The notes: generated by a model not told the origin, from the letters alone. 64,000 nt of DNA from Natrinema pellirubrum DSM 15624 (GCF_000230735.2 NC_019962.1:2294001-2358000); one strand, 5' to 3'. Numbered from the stretch's first letter, positions 33,578 through 43,464 are shown. Numbers and translations: made by a program.

Positions 33578-33904
33578 ATGCTCGATAGCTACGCCGAATC
33601 GATCGCCGACCTCGAGCCGGCCGACGGCGAGGTCGAGACCGCGGAACTGGCCGTCAGCGACGACGTCCTGGTGAAGGCCTTCGCCCTCGGCCCGGGCGCG
33701 GAACTCGAGGCCCACGACCACCCCGATAGCACGAACGTCTTTCACGTCCTCGAGGGGACGGTAACCGTCGTCCAGGGCGACGAAAGCGAGGCCATCGAGG
33801 CGCCCGGCGTCGTCCACCACGAGCGTGGTGTCGACCACGGCGCGAGAAACGAGACCGACGAGACGGTGATCTTCACCGCGAGTCTCTGTCCGCTGCCGTC
33901 CTAA
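33578..33904 (+). CDS. single-domain cupin protein
   Basis: 108 residues. Cupin motif 1 (GAELEAHDHPDSTNVFHVLEGTV) and motif 2 (APGVVHHERGVDH) supply His/Glu metal ligands. Typical of small metal-binding cupins of unknown substrate. Its TAA overlaps the convergent stop codon of the AsnB-like gene (33901-33904). Confidence 0.88.
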   Translation: MLDSYAESIADLEPADGEVETAELAVSDDVLVKAFALGPGAELEAHDHPDSTNVFHVLEGTVTVVQGDESEAIEAPGVVHHERGVDHGARNETDETVIFTASLCPLPS

Positions 33905-35043
33905 GACGACGTGGTGGAGGAGTCGCGCTCGGTCGGACCGTCCGAACACAGCGCGGCGACGTACTTGTCGACGTGGTCGTCGATCCGGCGCTTGTAGCCG
34001 GCCTGCCGGGCGAGGCGGTCGAGTTCGCGGGCGACGAGGCTGCCGTACTGGACCGCTTTCTTGTCCCGCTGGGCGACTTCGGCCGGGAGGTGTTCGGCCG
34101 CAACCCGGCGGAAGCCGCGTTTCCGTTCCTCGGTGTCGGCGAGTAGCTCGTCGGGCAACCGAAGCGCCGCCTCGATCACGGCGTCGTGGAGAAGCGGCGC
34201 GACGGGCTCGAGCCCCGTCGCTTCGATCGTCAGGACGTCCCGCGGGAGCTGGTCGGGGAGGCTCCGGATCCCCTCCCGGACGGCCCCGCGGACCGTCTCG
34301 GCGTCGACCCGGTGATCGAGCCGGACGACCTTCTCGTAGCCGCCGAACAGTTCGTCCGCGCCCTGTCCGACCGCGAGCGCGTCGAACCCGTCGGCGGCGA
34401 CGCGTTCGCCGACCAGATACAGCGGCAGGGCGATCTGGACGTCCATCGCGTTCGTCCGGCCGGTCGCTCGCACGACTTCCGGGACCGCCCGCTCGAGGTC
34501 CGCGGGCTCGAGTTCGACGACCGTCAGCTCCCGGCCCATCGCGTCGGCGGCCGTCCGCGCGGCTTCGACGTCGTGGCTGTCGGGGAAGCCGACGACGTAC
34601 AGCGGTGCATCGAGCAGTTCGGCGACCAGCGCCGAGTCGACCCCGCCGGAGAAGGCGACCGCGATATCGTGGTCGGTCCCCAGCGCGGCGTCGGCCGCCG
34701 TCTCGACCGCCCGCTCGAGGGATGCGAGCGCCCGCTCGGGGGCGTATGGCTCCGGATCTGGAAGGGACCAGTACGATTCCGGCTCGGGAAGCGGATCGGC
34801 GGGGGACGTGGCCGCGCCAGCCGGGAAGAGAACGGGGTCCTCGAGCGGGGCCGGCTCGAACGACCACGCCCGCTCCTCGTCCGCGGAGTCGTCGGCGTCG
34901 ACGAACAGCGGCTCCCGGCCGAGGATATCGCGGACGAGGCGGCCGTCGACGCGCCCGGAGAATCCGGTGCCACCGGGCAGCGGATCGGCCCGCTCGATGG
35001 CGTCGCGGACGGTCGCCGGGTCGCCGCGCAGTTCGTCGGTCAT
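33901..35043 (-). CDS. asparagine synthase-like protein without glutaminase domain
   Basis: 380 residues. The PP-loop SGGVDSALVAELL (about residue 130) and VGQGADELFGGY match the AsnB synthetase domain. The N-terminal 110 residues keep remnants of a glutaminase-like region (TGFSGRVDGRLVRDILGREPLF), but the protein has no Cys2 nucleophile. It may use free ammonia or a different amide acceptor. It starts at 35043, overlapping the PHP gene stop by ATGA, so the two are coupled. Confidence 0.87.
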   Translation of the reverse strand: MTDELRGDPATVRDAIERADPLPGGTGFSGRVDGRLVRDILGREPLFVDADDSADEERAWSFEPAPLEDPVLFPAGAATSPADPLPEPESYWSLPDPEPYAPERALASLERAVETAADAALGTDHDIAVAFSGGVDSALVAELLDAPLYVVGFPDSHDVEAARTAADAMGRELTVVELEPADLERAVPEVVRATGRTNAMDVQIALPLYLVGERVAADGFDALAVGQGADELFGGYEKVVRLDHRVDAETVRGAVREGIRSLPDQLPRDVLTIEATGLEPVAPLLHDAVIEAALRLPDELLADTEERKRGFRRVAAEHLPAEVAQRDKKAVQYGSLVARELDRLARQAGYKRRIDDHVDKYVAALCSDGPTERDSSTTSS

Positions 35044-35723
35044 CGCAGCACGCTCAGAACGCGGCTCAGTCGTCGCGTGACGCCGCCGGCGAACTGTTGG
35101 ACGCTGATTCGCCACGGCGTTCGCTTCCCCTCGACCGTCGTCCGGCCGTCGGCGATGGCCGCGAGGATCGCATCGGCCGAGCGCTCGTCGGCGTCGACCC
35201 GGGTGACCGCCTGTCCGACCATCTCGCTGATGTGGGCGTCGCTGCCAGCGGTCATCGGTAGCTCCCGCGACCGGGCGTAGCGCTCGGCCTGGCGGTTCGC
35301 GCGGCCGGTAAACAGCCGCGAGTTGTAGACCTCGATCGCGTCGCCCAGCGCGAGCTGTTCTCGAGAAATACGTGCCATGACGCCGTGTCGAGCCTCCTGG
35401 AAGGGATGCGGGATCACTGCGAGCCCACCCTGGTCGTGGATCGCCTCGAGCGTCGACTCGAAGGAGAGTCCCGGCGGGACTGCCTCCTCGAGTCCCAGCC
35501 CCAGTACGTGGCCGGCCTTACTCGAGATTTCCATGCCCGGAACCCCGACCAGTCCGTACTCGGGGGCCAGTTCGGCGGCCTCGAGGCTCGCGTCGATCTC
35601 GTCGTGGTCCGTCACGGCGATCGCGTCCAGCCCGACGGCCTCAGCCTGCTCCAAGATGAGTTCGACCGGGTCGCGACCGTCGTAGGACAGCGACGAGTGC
35701 GTGTGGAGTTCGACCGACAGCAC
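35040..35723 (-). CDS. PHP-domain metal-dependent phosphoesterase
   Basis: 227 residues from GTG 35723. PHP motifs are ELHTHSSLSYDGRDP, VTDHDEID, PGMEISS, AVIPHPF and TAGSDAH, giving the full set of His/Asp metal ligands. Similar to TrpH/YciV-type phosphoesterases that act on nucleotide or oligoribonucleotide phosphates. The pairing with the AsnB-like gene by ATGA overlap is notable. Confidence 0.9.
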   Translation of the reverse strand: MLSVELHTHSSLSYDGRDPVELILEQAEAVGLDAIAVTDHDEIDASLEAAELAPEYGLVGVPGMEISSKAGHVLGLGLEEAVPPGLSFESTLEAIHDQGGLAVIPHPFQEARHGVMARISREQLALGDAIEVYNSRLFTGRANRQAERYARSRELPMTAGSDAHISEMVGQAVTRVDADERSADAILAAIADGRTTVEGKRTPWRISVQQFAGGVTRRLSRVLSVLR

Positions 35724-35842
35724 GAGCGTACGTTTAGGCGGCCTGATCAAAAACGACTCGGTCCGTCGGCTGCGATCGTCGAATCCGATCGCCAATATAC
35801 ATGAACGTGCATATAGAAACCCATTTACCGACCGACTTTCAC

Positions 35843-35852
35843 CACCTAGGTG
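35843..35852. promoter_or_regulatory. palindrome at the purL start
   Basis: CACCTAGGTG, a perfect 10-bp inverted repeat one base before the purL ATG. In a short-leader transcript it would overlap the transcription start; a possible repressor site, or chance. Confidence 0.25.
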
Positions 35853-35853
35853 A

Positions 35854-37998
35854 ATGAGTCTTGCCGATTCGGACCGCGAACTCGTCGTTTCCGAGCTGGG
35901 GCGGGAACCGACTCGAGCGGAGGCGGCGCTGTTCGAGAACCTCTGGAGCGAACACTGTGCGTACCGCTCCTCGCGACCGCTGCTGTCGGCCTTCGACAGC
36001 GAGGGGGCGCAGGTCGTCGTCGGGCCGGGCGACGACGCGGCGGTCGTCGCGCTCCCCGGCGAGGAGGGCGAGGACGCGACGTACATCACGATGGGGATCG
36101 AGAGCCACAACCACCCCTCCTACGTGGACCCGTTCGACGGCGCGGCGACCGGCGTCGGCGGCATCGTCCGGGATACGCTCTCGATGGGGGCCTACCCGAT
36201 CGCGCTGGCCGATTCGCTGTACTTCGGCGAGTTCGGCGACGACCACTCGAAGTACCTCTTCGAAGGCGTCGTCGAGGGGATCAGCCACTACGGGAACTGT
36301 ATCGGCGTCCCCACCGTCGCCGGCAGTGTCGACTTCCACCCCGATTACGAGGGCAACCCGCTGGTCAACGTCGCCTGCGTCGGGCTGACGAACGAAGACC
36401 GGCTGGTCACCGCCGAAGCGCAGGAACCGGGCAACAAGCTCGTCCTCGTCGGCAACGCCACCGGCCGCGACGGCCTCGGCGGCGCGAGCTTCGCCAGCGA
36501 GGACTTGGCAGAGGACGCCGAAACCGAAGACCGGCCCGCGGTCCAGGTCGGCGACCCCTACGCCGAGAAGTTGCTCATCGAGGCCAACGAGGCCCTCGTC
36601 GACGAGGGACTGATCGAATCGGCCCGCGACCTCGGTGCCGCCGGCCTCGGCGGGGCCTCGAGCGAGATGGTCGCCAAAGCCGATCTCGGCGCACGGATCG
36701 AACTCGAGCGGGTCCACCAGCGCGAGCCGAACATGAACGCGCTCGAAATCCTGCTGGCCGAATCACAGGAGCGGATATGTTACGAAGTCGAGCCCGAGAA
36801 CGTCGACCGGGTGCGCGAGATCGCCGAGCGGTTCGATCTGGGCTGTTCGGTCATCGGCGAGGTCACCGACGGCAACTACACCTGCACGTTCGACGGAGAG
36901 CCGGTCGTCGACGTCGACGCCTACTTCCTCGGCGAGGGCGCGCCGATGAACGACCTCGAGAGCGAGGACCCCATTGAACCGGAGACCGAGCTGCCCGACA
37001 CCGACCTCGAGGCCGCCTTCGACGCCGTCGTCGCGAGCCCGAACACGGCCTCGAAACGGTGGGTCTACCGCCAGTACGACCACGAAGTCGGCGTCCGCAC
37101 GAGCGTTGGCCCCGGCGACGACGCAGCAATCGTTGCGGTTCGGGAAGCCGAGCAGGGACTGGCGCTCTCGTCCGGTGCCGCACCGAACTGGACCTCGACG
37201 GCGCCGTACGAGGGCGCTCGCGCGGTCGCCCTCGAGAACGCGACCAACGTCGCGGCCAAGGGTGCGACGCCGCTTGCCGCCGTCGACTGTCTCAACGGCG
37301 GCAACCCAGAGAAGCCCGACGTTTACGGCGGCTTCGAGGGGATCGTCGACGGCCTCGCCGAGATGTGCGAAACGCTGTCGACGCCGGTCGTCGGGGGTAA
37401 CGTCTCCCTGTACAACGATTCCGTCGCCGGACCGATCCCGCCGACGCCGACGCTGGCGCTTGTCGGGGCGAAAGAGGGTTACGACGCGCCGCCGCTATCG
37501 GCCGCGCCCGAGGGCGACCTGGTGCTGGTCGGCGATCTGGGGCTCGGCGATGACGCCCGACTCGGCGGCTCCGAGTACCTTGCGCAGTTCGGCGGTAGCG
37601 ATCGGTTCCCCGAACTGCCCGACGACCCCGCGGCCCTGATCGAGACCCTCGCCGCGGTCGCCGACGACGACGCGACGCTCGCGGTTCACGACGTCAGCCA
37701 CGGCGGCCTCGCCGTCTCCCTCGCCGAGATGGTCACCGAGGAGGCCGGCCTCGCGGTGTCGCTGCCGGGCGACGACCCCGCCGGCGAACTGTTCCACGAA
37801 CAGCCCGGCCGCGCGCTGATCCAGACTGAGTCCGTCGAAGCGGTCCGCGAGGCGTTTGACGGCGTCGCCCCCGTCGTCGAACTCGGGTCGGCAACCGACG
37901 ACGGGTCGCTGTCCGTCGCCGTCGGCGACCGGACGATCGAGACCGACGCCGCCGAGATTCGGGAACGGCGCGCGACGATCGAACGCGGCCTCGAGTGA
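35854..37998 (+). CDS. purL: phosphoribosylformylglycinamidine synthase subunit PurL
   Basis: 714 residues, the small-type (archaeal/Gram-positive) PurL that works with PurS and PurQ in purine synthesis. Motifs: [42 protein letters not shown], a second ATP-grasp-like AIRS repeat with GPGDDAAIV, and [25 protein letters not shown]. No purS/purQ adjacent. Full length. Confidence 0.96.
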   Translation: MSLADSDRELVVSELGREPTRAEAALFENLWSEHCAYRSSRPLLSAFDSEGAQVVVGPGDDAAVVALPGEEGEDATYITMGIESHNHPSYVDPFDGAATGVGGIVRDTLSMGAYPIALADSLYFGEFGDDHSKYLFEGVVEGISHYGNCIGVPTVAGSVDFHPDYEGNPLVNVACVGLTNEDRLVTAEAQEPGNKLVLVGNATGRDGLGGASFASEDLAEDAETEDRPAVQVGDPYAEKLLIEANEALVDEGLIESARDLGAAGLGGASSEMVAKADLGARIELERVHQREPNMNALEILLAESQERICYEVEPENVDRVREIAERFDLGCSVIGEVTDGNYTCTFDGEPVVDVDAYFLGEGAPMNDLESEDPIEPETELPDTDLEAAFDAVVASPNTASKRWVYRQYDHEVGVRTSVGPGDDAAIVAVREAEQGLALSSGAAPNWTSTAPYEGARAVALENATNVAAKGATPLAAVDCLNGGNPEKPDVYGGFEGIVDGLAEMCETLSTPVVGGNVSLYNDSVAGPIPPTPTLALVGAKEGYDAPPLSAAPEGDLVLVGDLGLGDDARLGGSEYLAQFGGSDRFPELPDDPAALIETLAAVADDDATLAVHDVSHGGLAVSLAEMVTEEAGLAVSLPGDDPAGELFHEQPGRALIQTESVEAVREAFDGVAPVVELGSATDDGSLSVAVGDRTIETDAAEIRERRATIERGLE

Positions 37999-38108
37999 CG
38001 GTCGCGGCGTGATGATCGGCGGGGACCACCTTACGACCGCTACTCTCCGGTATATTGATATTCGTTCGGCACGGATTCTCCGCGAACGGCACAGCCGGAG
38101 GAACATCG

Positions 38109-38693
38109 ATGTCCGATACCCCATCCGTCCTGATCGTCGAAGACGAGCCCGACCTCGCGGATCTCTATGCCGCCTGGCTCGAGGAGGAGTGTCGCGTCCG
38201 CACGGCTTACGACGGCGCCGAGGCGCTCGATGCGATCGATGAGACGATCGACGTCGTATTGCTCGATCGGCGGATGCCGGGGCTCTCGGGCGATACCGTC
38301 CTCGACACCATGCGGGAACGGAGCCTCGATTGTCGCGTCGCGATGGTGACGGCGGTCGAACCCGACTTCGACATCGTCGAGATGGGGTTCGACGATTACC
38401 TGGTCAAGCCGGTTTCGGGCGACGAACTCGTCGACGTGATCGACCAGTTACTGCTTCGTTCGACCTACGACGACCAGCTCCGGGAGTTCTTCGCGCTGGC
38501 CTCGAAGAAGGCGCTGTTGGACGACCAGAAGACCGCGGCTGAGCGCCAGTCGAGTCAGGAGTACGCCGAACTCGAGGACCGACTGGCCGTCCTCCGGGTC
38601 CGGGTCGACGACACGATGCAGGAACTCTTAGCGCAGGACGGCTACCGACAGCTCTGGCGGGACATCGCGGGTGAGTCGTTCGAAACGGAATAG
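38109..38693 (+). CDS. HalX-type response regulator
   Basis: 194 residues. Receiver domain 1-120 with acidic pocket VEDEPD, phospho-Asp in VVLLDRRMPG, Thr in MVTAVE and Lys in DYLVKP. A C-terminal HalX helical domain (about 125-180; SKKALLDDQKTAAERQSSQEYAELEDRL) follows. Its gene ends 3 bp from the convergent kinase-like gene. No DNA-binding domain. Confidence 0.93.
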   Translation: MSDTPSVLIVEDEPDLADLYAAWLEEECRVRTAYDGAEALDAIDETIDVVLLDRRMPGLSGDTVLDTMRERSLDCRVAMVTAVEPDFDIVEMGFDDYLVKPVSGDELVDVIDQLLLRSTYDDQLREFFALASKKALLDDQKTAAERQSSQEYAELEDRLAVLRVRVDDTMQELLAQDGYRQLWRDIAGESFETE

Positions 38694-38696
38694 CGT

Positions 38697-40559
38697 TTAC
38701 GCGGGGTCCCGATCGAGGGTCGTTATCTCCCTGATTTCGATCCGGGTGCCGCCGTTGTCGCCGTTGGTGACCGTACACGTCCAGTCGTGGGCCTCGGCGA
38801 TCGCCCGGACGAGCGCGAGCCCGAGGCCGTCGATCGCGGTGTCGTCGTCGGCGGTCGGGTCGAGGACGCGATCGTGTGCGTTCGGCGGGATCTCCGCGGC
38901 ATCATCGAGGAGGAAGAGCCCGCGGCTGCCGTCGTCTTCGAACCCGACCAGTCCGATCTGGATCGTCACGTCGTCGTTCGCCCGAGCGACCGCGCTGTCG
39001 AACGCCGTCTGGAGGAGGTGGACGAACCGGTCGGGATCGGCCCGGAGCGCGGCCGGCGCGTCCACGACGACGTTATCGGGGTCCAGCCGGGAATCGGCGA
39101 TCGCGTCGTCGATCGCCGACTCGAGGCGGAGTCGGCTTCGCGGACCGACCGCGGAGGCGTTGCGGGCAAATTCCCGGACGTCGTCGACGAGCCGTTCGGC
39201 CCGGTCGAGCGTCGTCTCGACGGTGTCTTCCGCCAGCGGGAACTCCCACTCGTCGGCTCCGTCGTCCGCGAGGGCGTCGGCGACGGCCTCGAGCTGGTTC
39301 TGAAGGTCACTCGAGAGGATCTCGGCGACGGCCTCGAGGCGTTCGGTCTGGCGCTCGAGTTCGGCCGTCCGATCCCGCAGGACTCGTTCCCGGTCCGCCC
39401 GGTCGAGGGCGGCACGAGTGTTCTCGACGAGCGTCGAAATGAGATCGACGTCGGTTTCGTCGAACCAGTGGGGGTCGTACGAGCCCGTCATGAGAACCCC
39501 GTGGGTCCCGATCGGGGCGATGATCTCAGATCGAAGCGGCGTCTCGGGATTGTAGAGTCCATCGGTATCGCCGAGATCGTCGAACAGTTGGACCTCGCCG
39601 CCCTCGAAGACCTCCCAGACCAACCCCTCGCCGGGGTTGAACCGCGGGAGGCCGCCGAACTCGTCGTGGGCCCCCGCGGTGCCGGCGACCGGTTCGAGGT
39701 AGCCCTGTTCCTCCTCGAGCAGCCAGACGCCGCTGATGGGGAGATCGAGCAGGTCGCTGCCGGCGTGGACGGCGATCGCACAAATCTCCTCGGGATCGTC
39801 GGACTCGAGCAGCCAGCGGGTGACCTCGTGCAACGACGTGACGACGCGGTCGTACTCGTGTTGGTCGGTGACGTCGCGGACGATGGCGGCGACCGTCGCC
39901 GCGTTGTCCTCGACGGGGACGAACCGGAACTCGCCCATCCGGTCGTCGCCGTTCGGCCCGACGTAGGGCAACTCGAGCTGGCGGCGGTCGGCGTTGCCGA
40001 CGTCGACGTCGGTGATCGCCCGCCCGATCTCGACGGCGTCATCGTCGTCGATCCCCGCCGCTTCGGTCAGGGTCTCGATGTGTTCGCCGACGAGCGTCGA
40101 GCGGCCCGCACCAAGCACCGACTCGGTCGCGCCGTTGACGGTGATGATCTCGCGGTTGCGATCGAGCGTGACGACGGCGTCGCGGATCGCCTCGACGACC
40201 GCGGCGTGTTGGGCGAGCGTCGTCTCCTGGGCCTTCCGCTCGCTGACGTCGCGCATGAACACGGAGAGGCCCGTTTCGGAGGGATAGGCCCGTGCCTCGA
40301 ACCACGTCTCGAGGGGGGCGTGATAGATTTCGAAGGAAACCGGCACCTGTTCGTCCATCGCGCGGTGAAAGCCCTCGGGGAACTGCGTCTCGACGGTCTG
40401 AGGGAACTCGTCCCACATGACCCGCCCGATCAGATCCTCTCGGGAGCGTTTCAGTAACGTCTCCGCCCGTTCGTTGAGATAGGTGAACCGAAAGCTCGTA
40501 TCGAGAGCGAAGAAGGCGTCGGTGACGCGATCGACGATCGGTACGGAACGCATCGTCAT
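38697..40559 (-). CDS. PAS-PAS-GAF histidine-kinase-like protein with degenerate H-box
   Basis: 620 residues: PAS (about 8-105), PAS (about 115-235), GAF (about 240-385) and a histidine-kinase module (400-610). The phosphoacceptor His of the usual SHDLRNPL box is Ser417 (SSDLQNQL). The N-box Asn residues are Thr/Ser (LLQTAFDSAV), and the G1 box is LDDAAEIPP. G2 (GLGLALVRAIAEAHDW) is kept. It is therefore probably a non-catalytic sensor or a partner kinase. ATG 40559 (or 40553) chosen; the longer GTG start is basic. Confidence 0.88.
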   Translation of the reverse strand: MTMRSVPIVDRVTDAFFALDTSFRFTYLNERAETLLKRSREDLIGRVMWDEFPQTVETQFPEGFHRAMDEQVPVSFEIYHAPLETWFEARAYPSETGLSVFMRDVSERKAQETTLAQHAAVVEAIRDAVVTLDRNREIITVNGATESVLGAGRSTLVGEHIETLTEAAGIDDDDAVEIGRAITDVDVGNADRRQLELPYVGPNGDDRMGEFRFVPVEDNAATVAAIVRDVTDQHEYDRVVTSLHEVTRWLLESDDPEEICAIAVHAGSDLLDLPISGVWLLEEEQGYLEPVAGTAGAHDEFGGLPRFNPGEGLVWEVFEGGEVQLFDDLGDTDGLYNPETPLRSEIIAPIGTHGVLMTGSYDPHWFDETDVDLISTLVENTRAALDRADRERVLRDRTAELERQTERLEAVAEILSSDLQNQLEAVADALADDGADEWEFPLAEDTVETTLDRAERLVDDVREFARNASAVGPRSRLRLESAIDDAIADSRLDPDNVVVDAPAALRADPDRFVHLLQTAFDSAVARANDDVTIQIGLVGFEDDGSRGLFLLDDAAEIPPNAHDRVLDPTADDDTAIDGLGLALVRAIAEAHDWTCTVTNGDNGGTRIEIREITTLDRDPA

Positions 40560-40798
40560 GACTCGCCACCCCACACCCGTCTCGACGACGTAGTCCCGCC
40601 CCCGCACCCGAATAGATACCCGCTCGCAACCGTTGGAATCATCGACGGATAGTTACTGGATAGTTAGTAAACCCCCTATTTCAGTGTCGTGGCCGAGCGC
40701 CGGTATGTGTTTGAGTGACATGGGGCGGCGCCGAGCGGAGTCGAATCGTCCGGTCCAGGCAAGCGAGTTATCCCGATCGATCGGATAGGAACGACGCC

Positions 40799-41005
40799 AT
40801 GGTCGATTTCTTCGAACGACTCTCGATCCTCCTCGGCAGCGCGACCGTCCTCGCGGTCTGTCTCGTCCTGCTCGCGAGCGGCCTCCTCGAACTCGGGCTG
40901 GATCGACGGCTGCGATCCGGCCTGCTGCCGAGTCTCGGACTGCTCGTCTCCGCCGCCACGCTCGCGGTCTGGGACGCGTCAAACGGCGATGTCGACGACC
41001 CCTGA
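40799..41005 (+). CDS. small two-helix membrane protein
   Basis: 68 residues from ATG 40799 with two hydrophobic helices (LLGSATVLAVCLVLLASGLLE and LLPSLGLLVSAATLAVW) and an acidic tail DASNGDVDDP. Coding-like codon use, no recognised family. Isolated between the kinase-like gene and the aminotransferase. Confidence 0.65.
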   Translation: MVDFFERLSILLGSATVLAVCLVLLASGLLELGLDRRLRSGLLPSLGLLVSAATLAVWDASNGDVDDP

Positions 41006-41088
41006 GGACCCTCGAGCCAGGGGCTCGCGGCGGGACCGCTTGTCTCAGCGACTCGGCCGGCAACACGATACGGGTCGGCGATGCCGGC

Positions 41089-42246
41089 TCAGGCGTTGTC
41101 GGCGACGAACGCCTCGATCCGGTTCAGCGCCTCTCGAAGGTCCTCGAGGCCGGTCGCGTAGGAGATCCGCAGGTGGCCCTCGCCGCCGGTGCCGAAGACG
41201 TCGCCGGGGACGACGGCCACGCCCTGTTCGCGCAGCACTTCCTCGGCGAACTCCTCGGCGGTAAAGCCCTCGGGGACCTCGGGGAAACAGTAGAAGGCTC
41301 CCTTGGCCTCGAAGACGTCCATCCCGATCTCCCTGAATCGCGAGAGGACGAACTGTCGGCGGCGGTCGTACTGATCGACCATCTCCCGGACGTCGTCCTC
41401 GCAGGAGTCGAGCGCCTCGAGGGCGGCGTACTGAGCGGTCGTCGGGGCCGACAGCATCGTGTACTGGTGGATCTTGTTCATCGCGCCGATGGCGTCGGCC
41501 GGGCCAAGCGCATAGCCCAACCGGAGCCCGGTCATCGCGTGGGCCTTCGAGAAGCCGTTGAAGACGATCGTCCGCTCGCGCATCCCCTCGAAGCTCGCGA
41601 TCGAGGTGTGATCCCCGTCGTAGGTCAGTTCCGCGTAGATCTCGTCCGAGAGGACCATCAGGTCGTGTTCGCGGGCGAACTCGGCGATCGGCTCGAGGTC
41701 CTCGGCGGGCATGATCGCGCCAGTTGGGTTGTTCGGGTAACAGAGGACGAGGACGTCGGCCTCGTCGGCGCCCGCTTCCTCGAGGCCCTCGACGGTGAGC
41801 CGGAAGTCGTCTTCCTCTTTCGTGGGGACCGACAGCACTTCGCCGCCGGCGAAGATCACGCCGGGCTCGTAGGAGATGTAGGAGGGCTGGGCGATCGCGA
41901 CCGTGTCGCCGGGATCGACGAACGCCCGGAAGGCGAGATCGACGGCCTCACTGGCCCCGGCGGTGACGATGATCTCCTCGTCGGGATCGTAGCCCAGATC
42001 GAACCGATCGGCGACGTAGTCGGCGATCGCCTCGCGGAGGTCGCTCTTGCCGCGGTTGGCGGTGTAGGAGGTCTTGCCCTGCTCGAGCGAGGCGATGGCG
42101 GCGTCGCGGGCCGCCCACGGCGTCGCGAAGTCGGGTTCGCCCACGCCCAGCGAGATGACATCGTCGCGCTCGTCGGCGATTTCGAAGAACCGGCGGATGC
42201 CCGACGGCGGCACCGTCTGCACCCGGTCTGACAGTTCGAAGCTCAT
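41089..42246 (-). CDS. PLP-dependent aminotransferase (class I/II, AspC-like)
   Basis: 385 residues, fold-type I. PLP-binding landmarks: ITAGASEAVDLAFRAF-like loop, CYPNNPTGAIMP, LSDEIYAELTY, and Schiff-base Lys in FNGFSKAHAMTGLRLGY. Likely an aspartate or aromatic aminotransferase of the archaeal type. It is 2 bp downstream of an Lrp-family gene, which probably regulates or accompanies it. Confidence 0.93.
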   Translation of the reverse strand: MSFELSDRVQTVPPSGIRRFFEIADERDDVISLGVGEPDFATPWAARDAAIASLEQGKTSYTANRGKSDLREAIADYVADRFDLGYDPDEEIIVTAGASEAVDLAFRAFVDPGDTVAIAQPSYISYEPGVIFAGGEVLSVPTKEEDDFRLTVEGLEEAGADEADVLVLCYPNNPTGAIMPAEDLEPIAEFAREHDLMVLSDEIYAELTYDGDHTSIASFEGMRERTIVFNGFSKAHAMTGLRLGYALGPADAIGAMNKIHQYTMLSAPTTAQYAALEALDSCEDDVREMVDQYDRRRQFVLSRFREIGMDVFEAKGAFYCFPEVPEGFTAEEFAEEVLREQGVAVVPGDVFGTGGEGHLRISYATGLEDLREALNRIEAFVADNA

Positions 42247-42248
42247 GG

Positions 42249-42734
42249 TCAGGGCGAGAAGGAAAGCCGGTCGTCGTCCTCGCCGTCGCCGAGTTCGATC
42301 CCGTTCTCCTTGTAGGAGGTCATCACGTAGTGGGTGACCGTCTGGGTGATCTCGGGGACGGGCGCGACCTTCTCGCTGATGAACTGCGAGACCTCGCGGA
42401 TGGAGTCGCCTTCGACCTCCATATCGAAGTCGTAGTCGCCGCTGATCAGTCGGAGGGCTTTGACCTCCGGGAACTGTGCGAGGCGCTGGGCGATGTCGTC
42501 GTAGCCGGTCTCGCGGTCGAGCGTGACGTTCAGCTCGACCTCGGCTCGGACGCGCTCGTCGGCGAGCTTGTCCCAGTCGACGACCGCTTGGTACCCGCGG
42601 ACGACGCCTGCTGCCTCGAGTTCCTCGATGGTTGCCTCGACCTCGTCTTCCTCGAGGTCGGTCATTCGCGCGATGTCGGCCGCGGAGTATCGCGCGTTCT
42701 CACGAAGCAACTCGAGCACCTCGCGTTCGCTCAT
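42249..42734 (-). CDS. Lrp/AsnC-family regulator
   Basis: 161 residues: N-terminal HTH (EREVLELLRENARYSAADIARMTDLEEDEV), and a RAM/effector domain after residue 65 (AEVELNVTLDRETGYDDIAQRLAQF, SGDYDFDMEVEG). Amino-acid-responsive octameric regulators of this type often control adjacent amino-acid genes; here the aminotransferase follows 2 bp later in the same operon. Confidence 0.92.
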   Translation of the reverse strand: MSEREVLELLRENARYSAADIARMTDLEEDEVEATIEELEAAGVVRGYQAVVDWDKLADERVRAEVELNVTLDRETGYDDIAQRLAQFPEVKALRLISGDYDFDMEVEGDSIREVSQFISEKVAPVPEITQTVTHYVMTSYKENGIELGDGEDDDRLSFSP

Positions 42735-42776
42735 ACTGCCTGCAAGCGCGAGCGCGAGTAAAGGTCTAACGTTGTT

Positions 42777-42788
42777 CGTTCGTGAACG
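42777..42788. promoter_or_regulatory. inverted repeat upstream of the Lrp gene
   Basis: CGTTCGTGAACG, two 5-bp arms about a 2-bp centre, 43 bp before the Lrp ATG and just upstream of a TTTACT box (minus strand). Position fits an autoregulatory site. Arm orientation is opposite to the CGAAC..GTTCG motif of the respiratory cluster. Confidence 0.35.
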
Positions 42789-42804
42789 ATCGTTCGGGAT
42801 CCGA

Positions 42805-43464
42805 CTACCGGTAGTTCTTGAACAACAGCGCCCGCACGTCGTCTTTCGTCTGGACCTGCTCGGTCGAGCCGTCCGGCAGATCGACGCTGTAGCGGTAGTC
42901 CGCCGAAGCCGCCTCTTCCCACTTGTCGTCGTGGGTCTCGAGTAGGCTCATCATCTCATCTAACATGTCGTCGTCGTCAGCGGAGCCGTCATCGTCGGAG
43001 CCGTCGTCGCCGTCGGTGTCGCTCTCGTCGTCCGCGTCGCTCTCGTCATCTCTCCCATCCTCGCCGTCGTCATCGGTTCCTTCGTCCGCGTCGCTCGTAT
43101 CGTCGTCGGCCGGTTCCGCGGGATCGTCCGACTCGGACTCGCGGTCCTCGTCCCCGTCCGCGTCGTCCACGACCCCGTCGGTCCCCGTCGCCTCGCCCTC
43201 GACGTAGGAGACTTCCTCGAGGTCGTGGGGATCGGCCTCGCCGTCGATGGCGGCCCCGACCGAGGCCGCGACGTCGTCGGTCGCCGAGGAGTCGAACTCG
43301 CCGTCGGCCTCGAGTTCGATTTCCTCGTCCAAGTTGTCGATCAGGAACTGCACCGCGTCCTGCTCACGGACGAAGCCGTACTTGCCGACGACCGATTCGG
43401 AGATCTCCTCGCGGAGGTACTGGATGAACGCGTACTGTTCGTCGGTGACCTCGAGCGTCTTCAT
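42805..43464 (-). CDS. acidic protein with N- and C-terminal folded ends, unknown
   Basis: 219 residues from ATG 43464 (MKTLEVTDEQYAFIQ). An N-terminal 50-residue helical region could be ribbon-helix-helix-like. The middle 95 residues are almost entirely Asp/Glu/Ser/Gly. A C-terminal 45-residue conserved-looking domain (DDKWEEAASADYRYSVDL, then TKDDVRALLFKNYR) ends the protein. I do not recognise a family; the acidic spacer is length-variable in such proteins. Confidence 0.75.
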   Translation of the reverse strand: MKTLEVTDEQYAFIQYLREEISESVVGKYGFVREQDAVQFLIDNLDEEIELEADGEFDSSATDDVAASVGAAIDGEADPHDLEEVSYVEGEATGTDGVVDDADGDEDRESESDDPAEPADDDTSDADEGTDDDGEDGRDDESDADDESDTDGDDGSDDDGSADDDDMLDEMMSLLETHDDKWEEAASADYRYSVDLPDGSTEQVQTKDDVRALLFKNYR

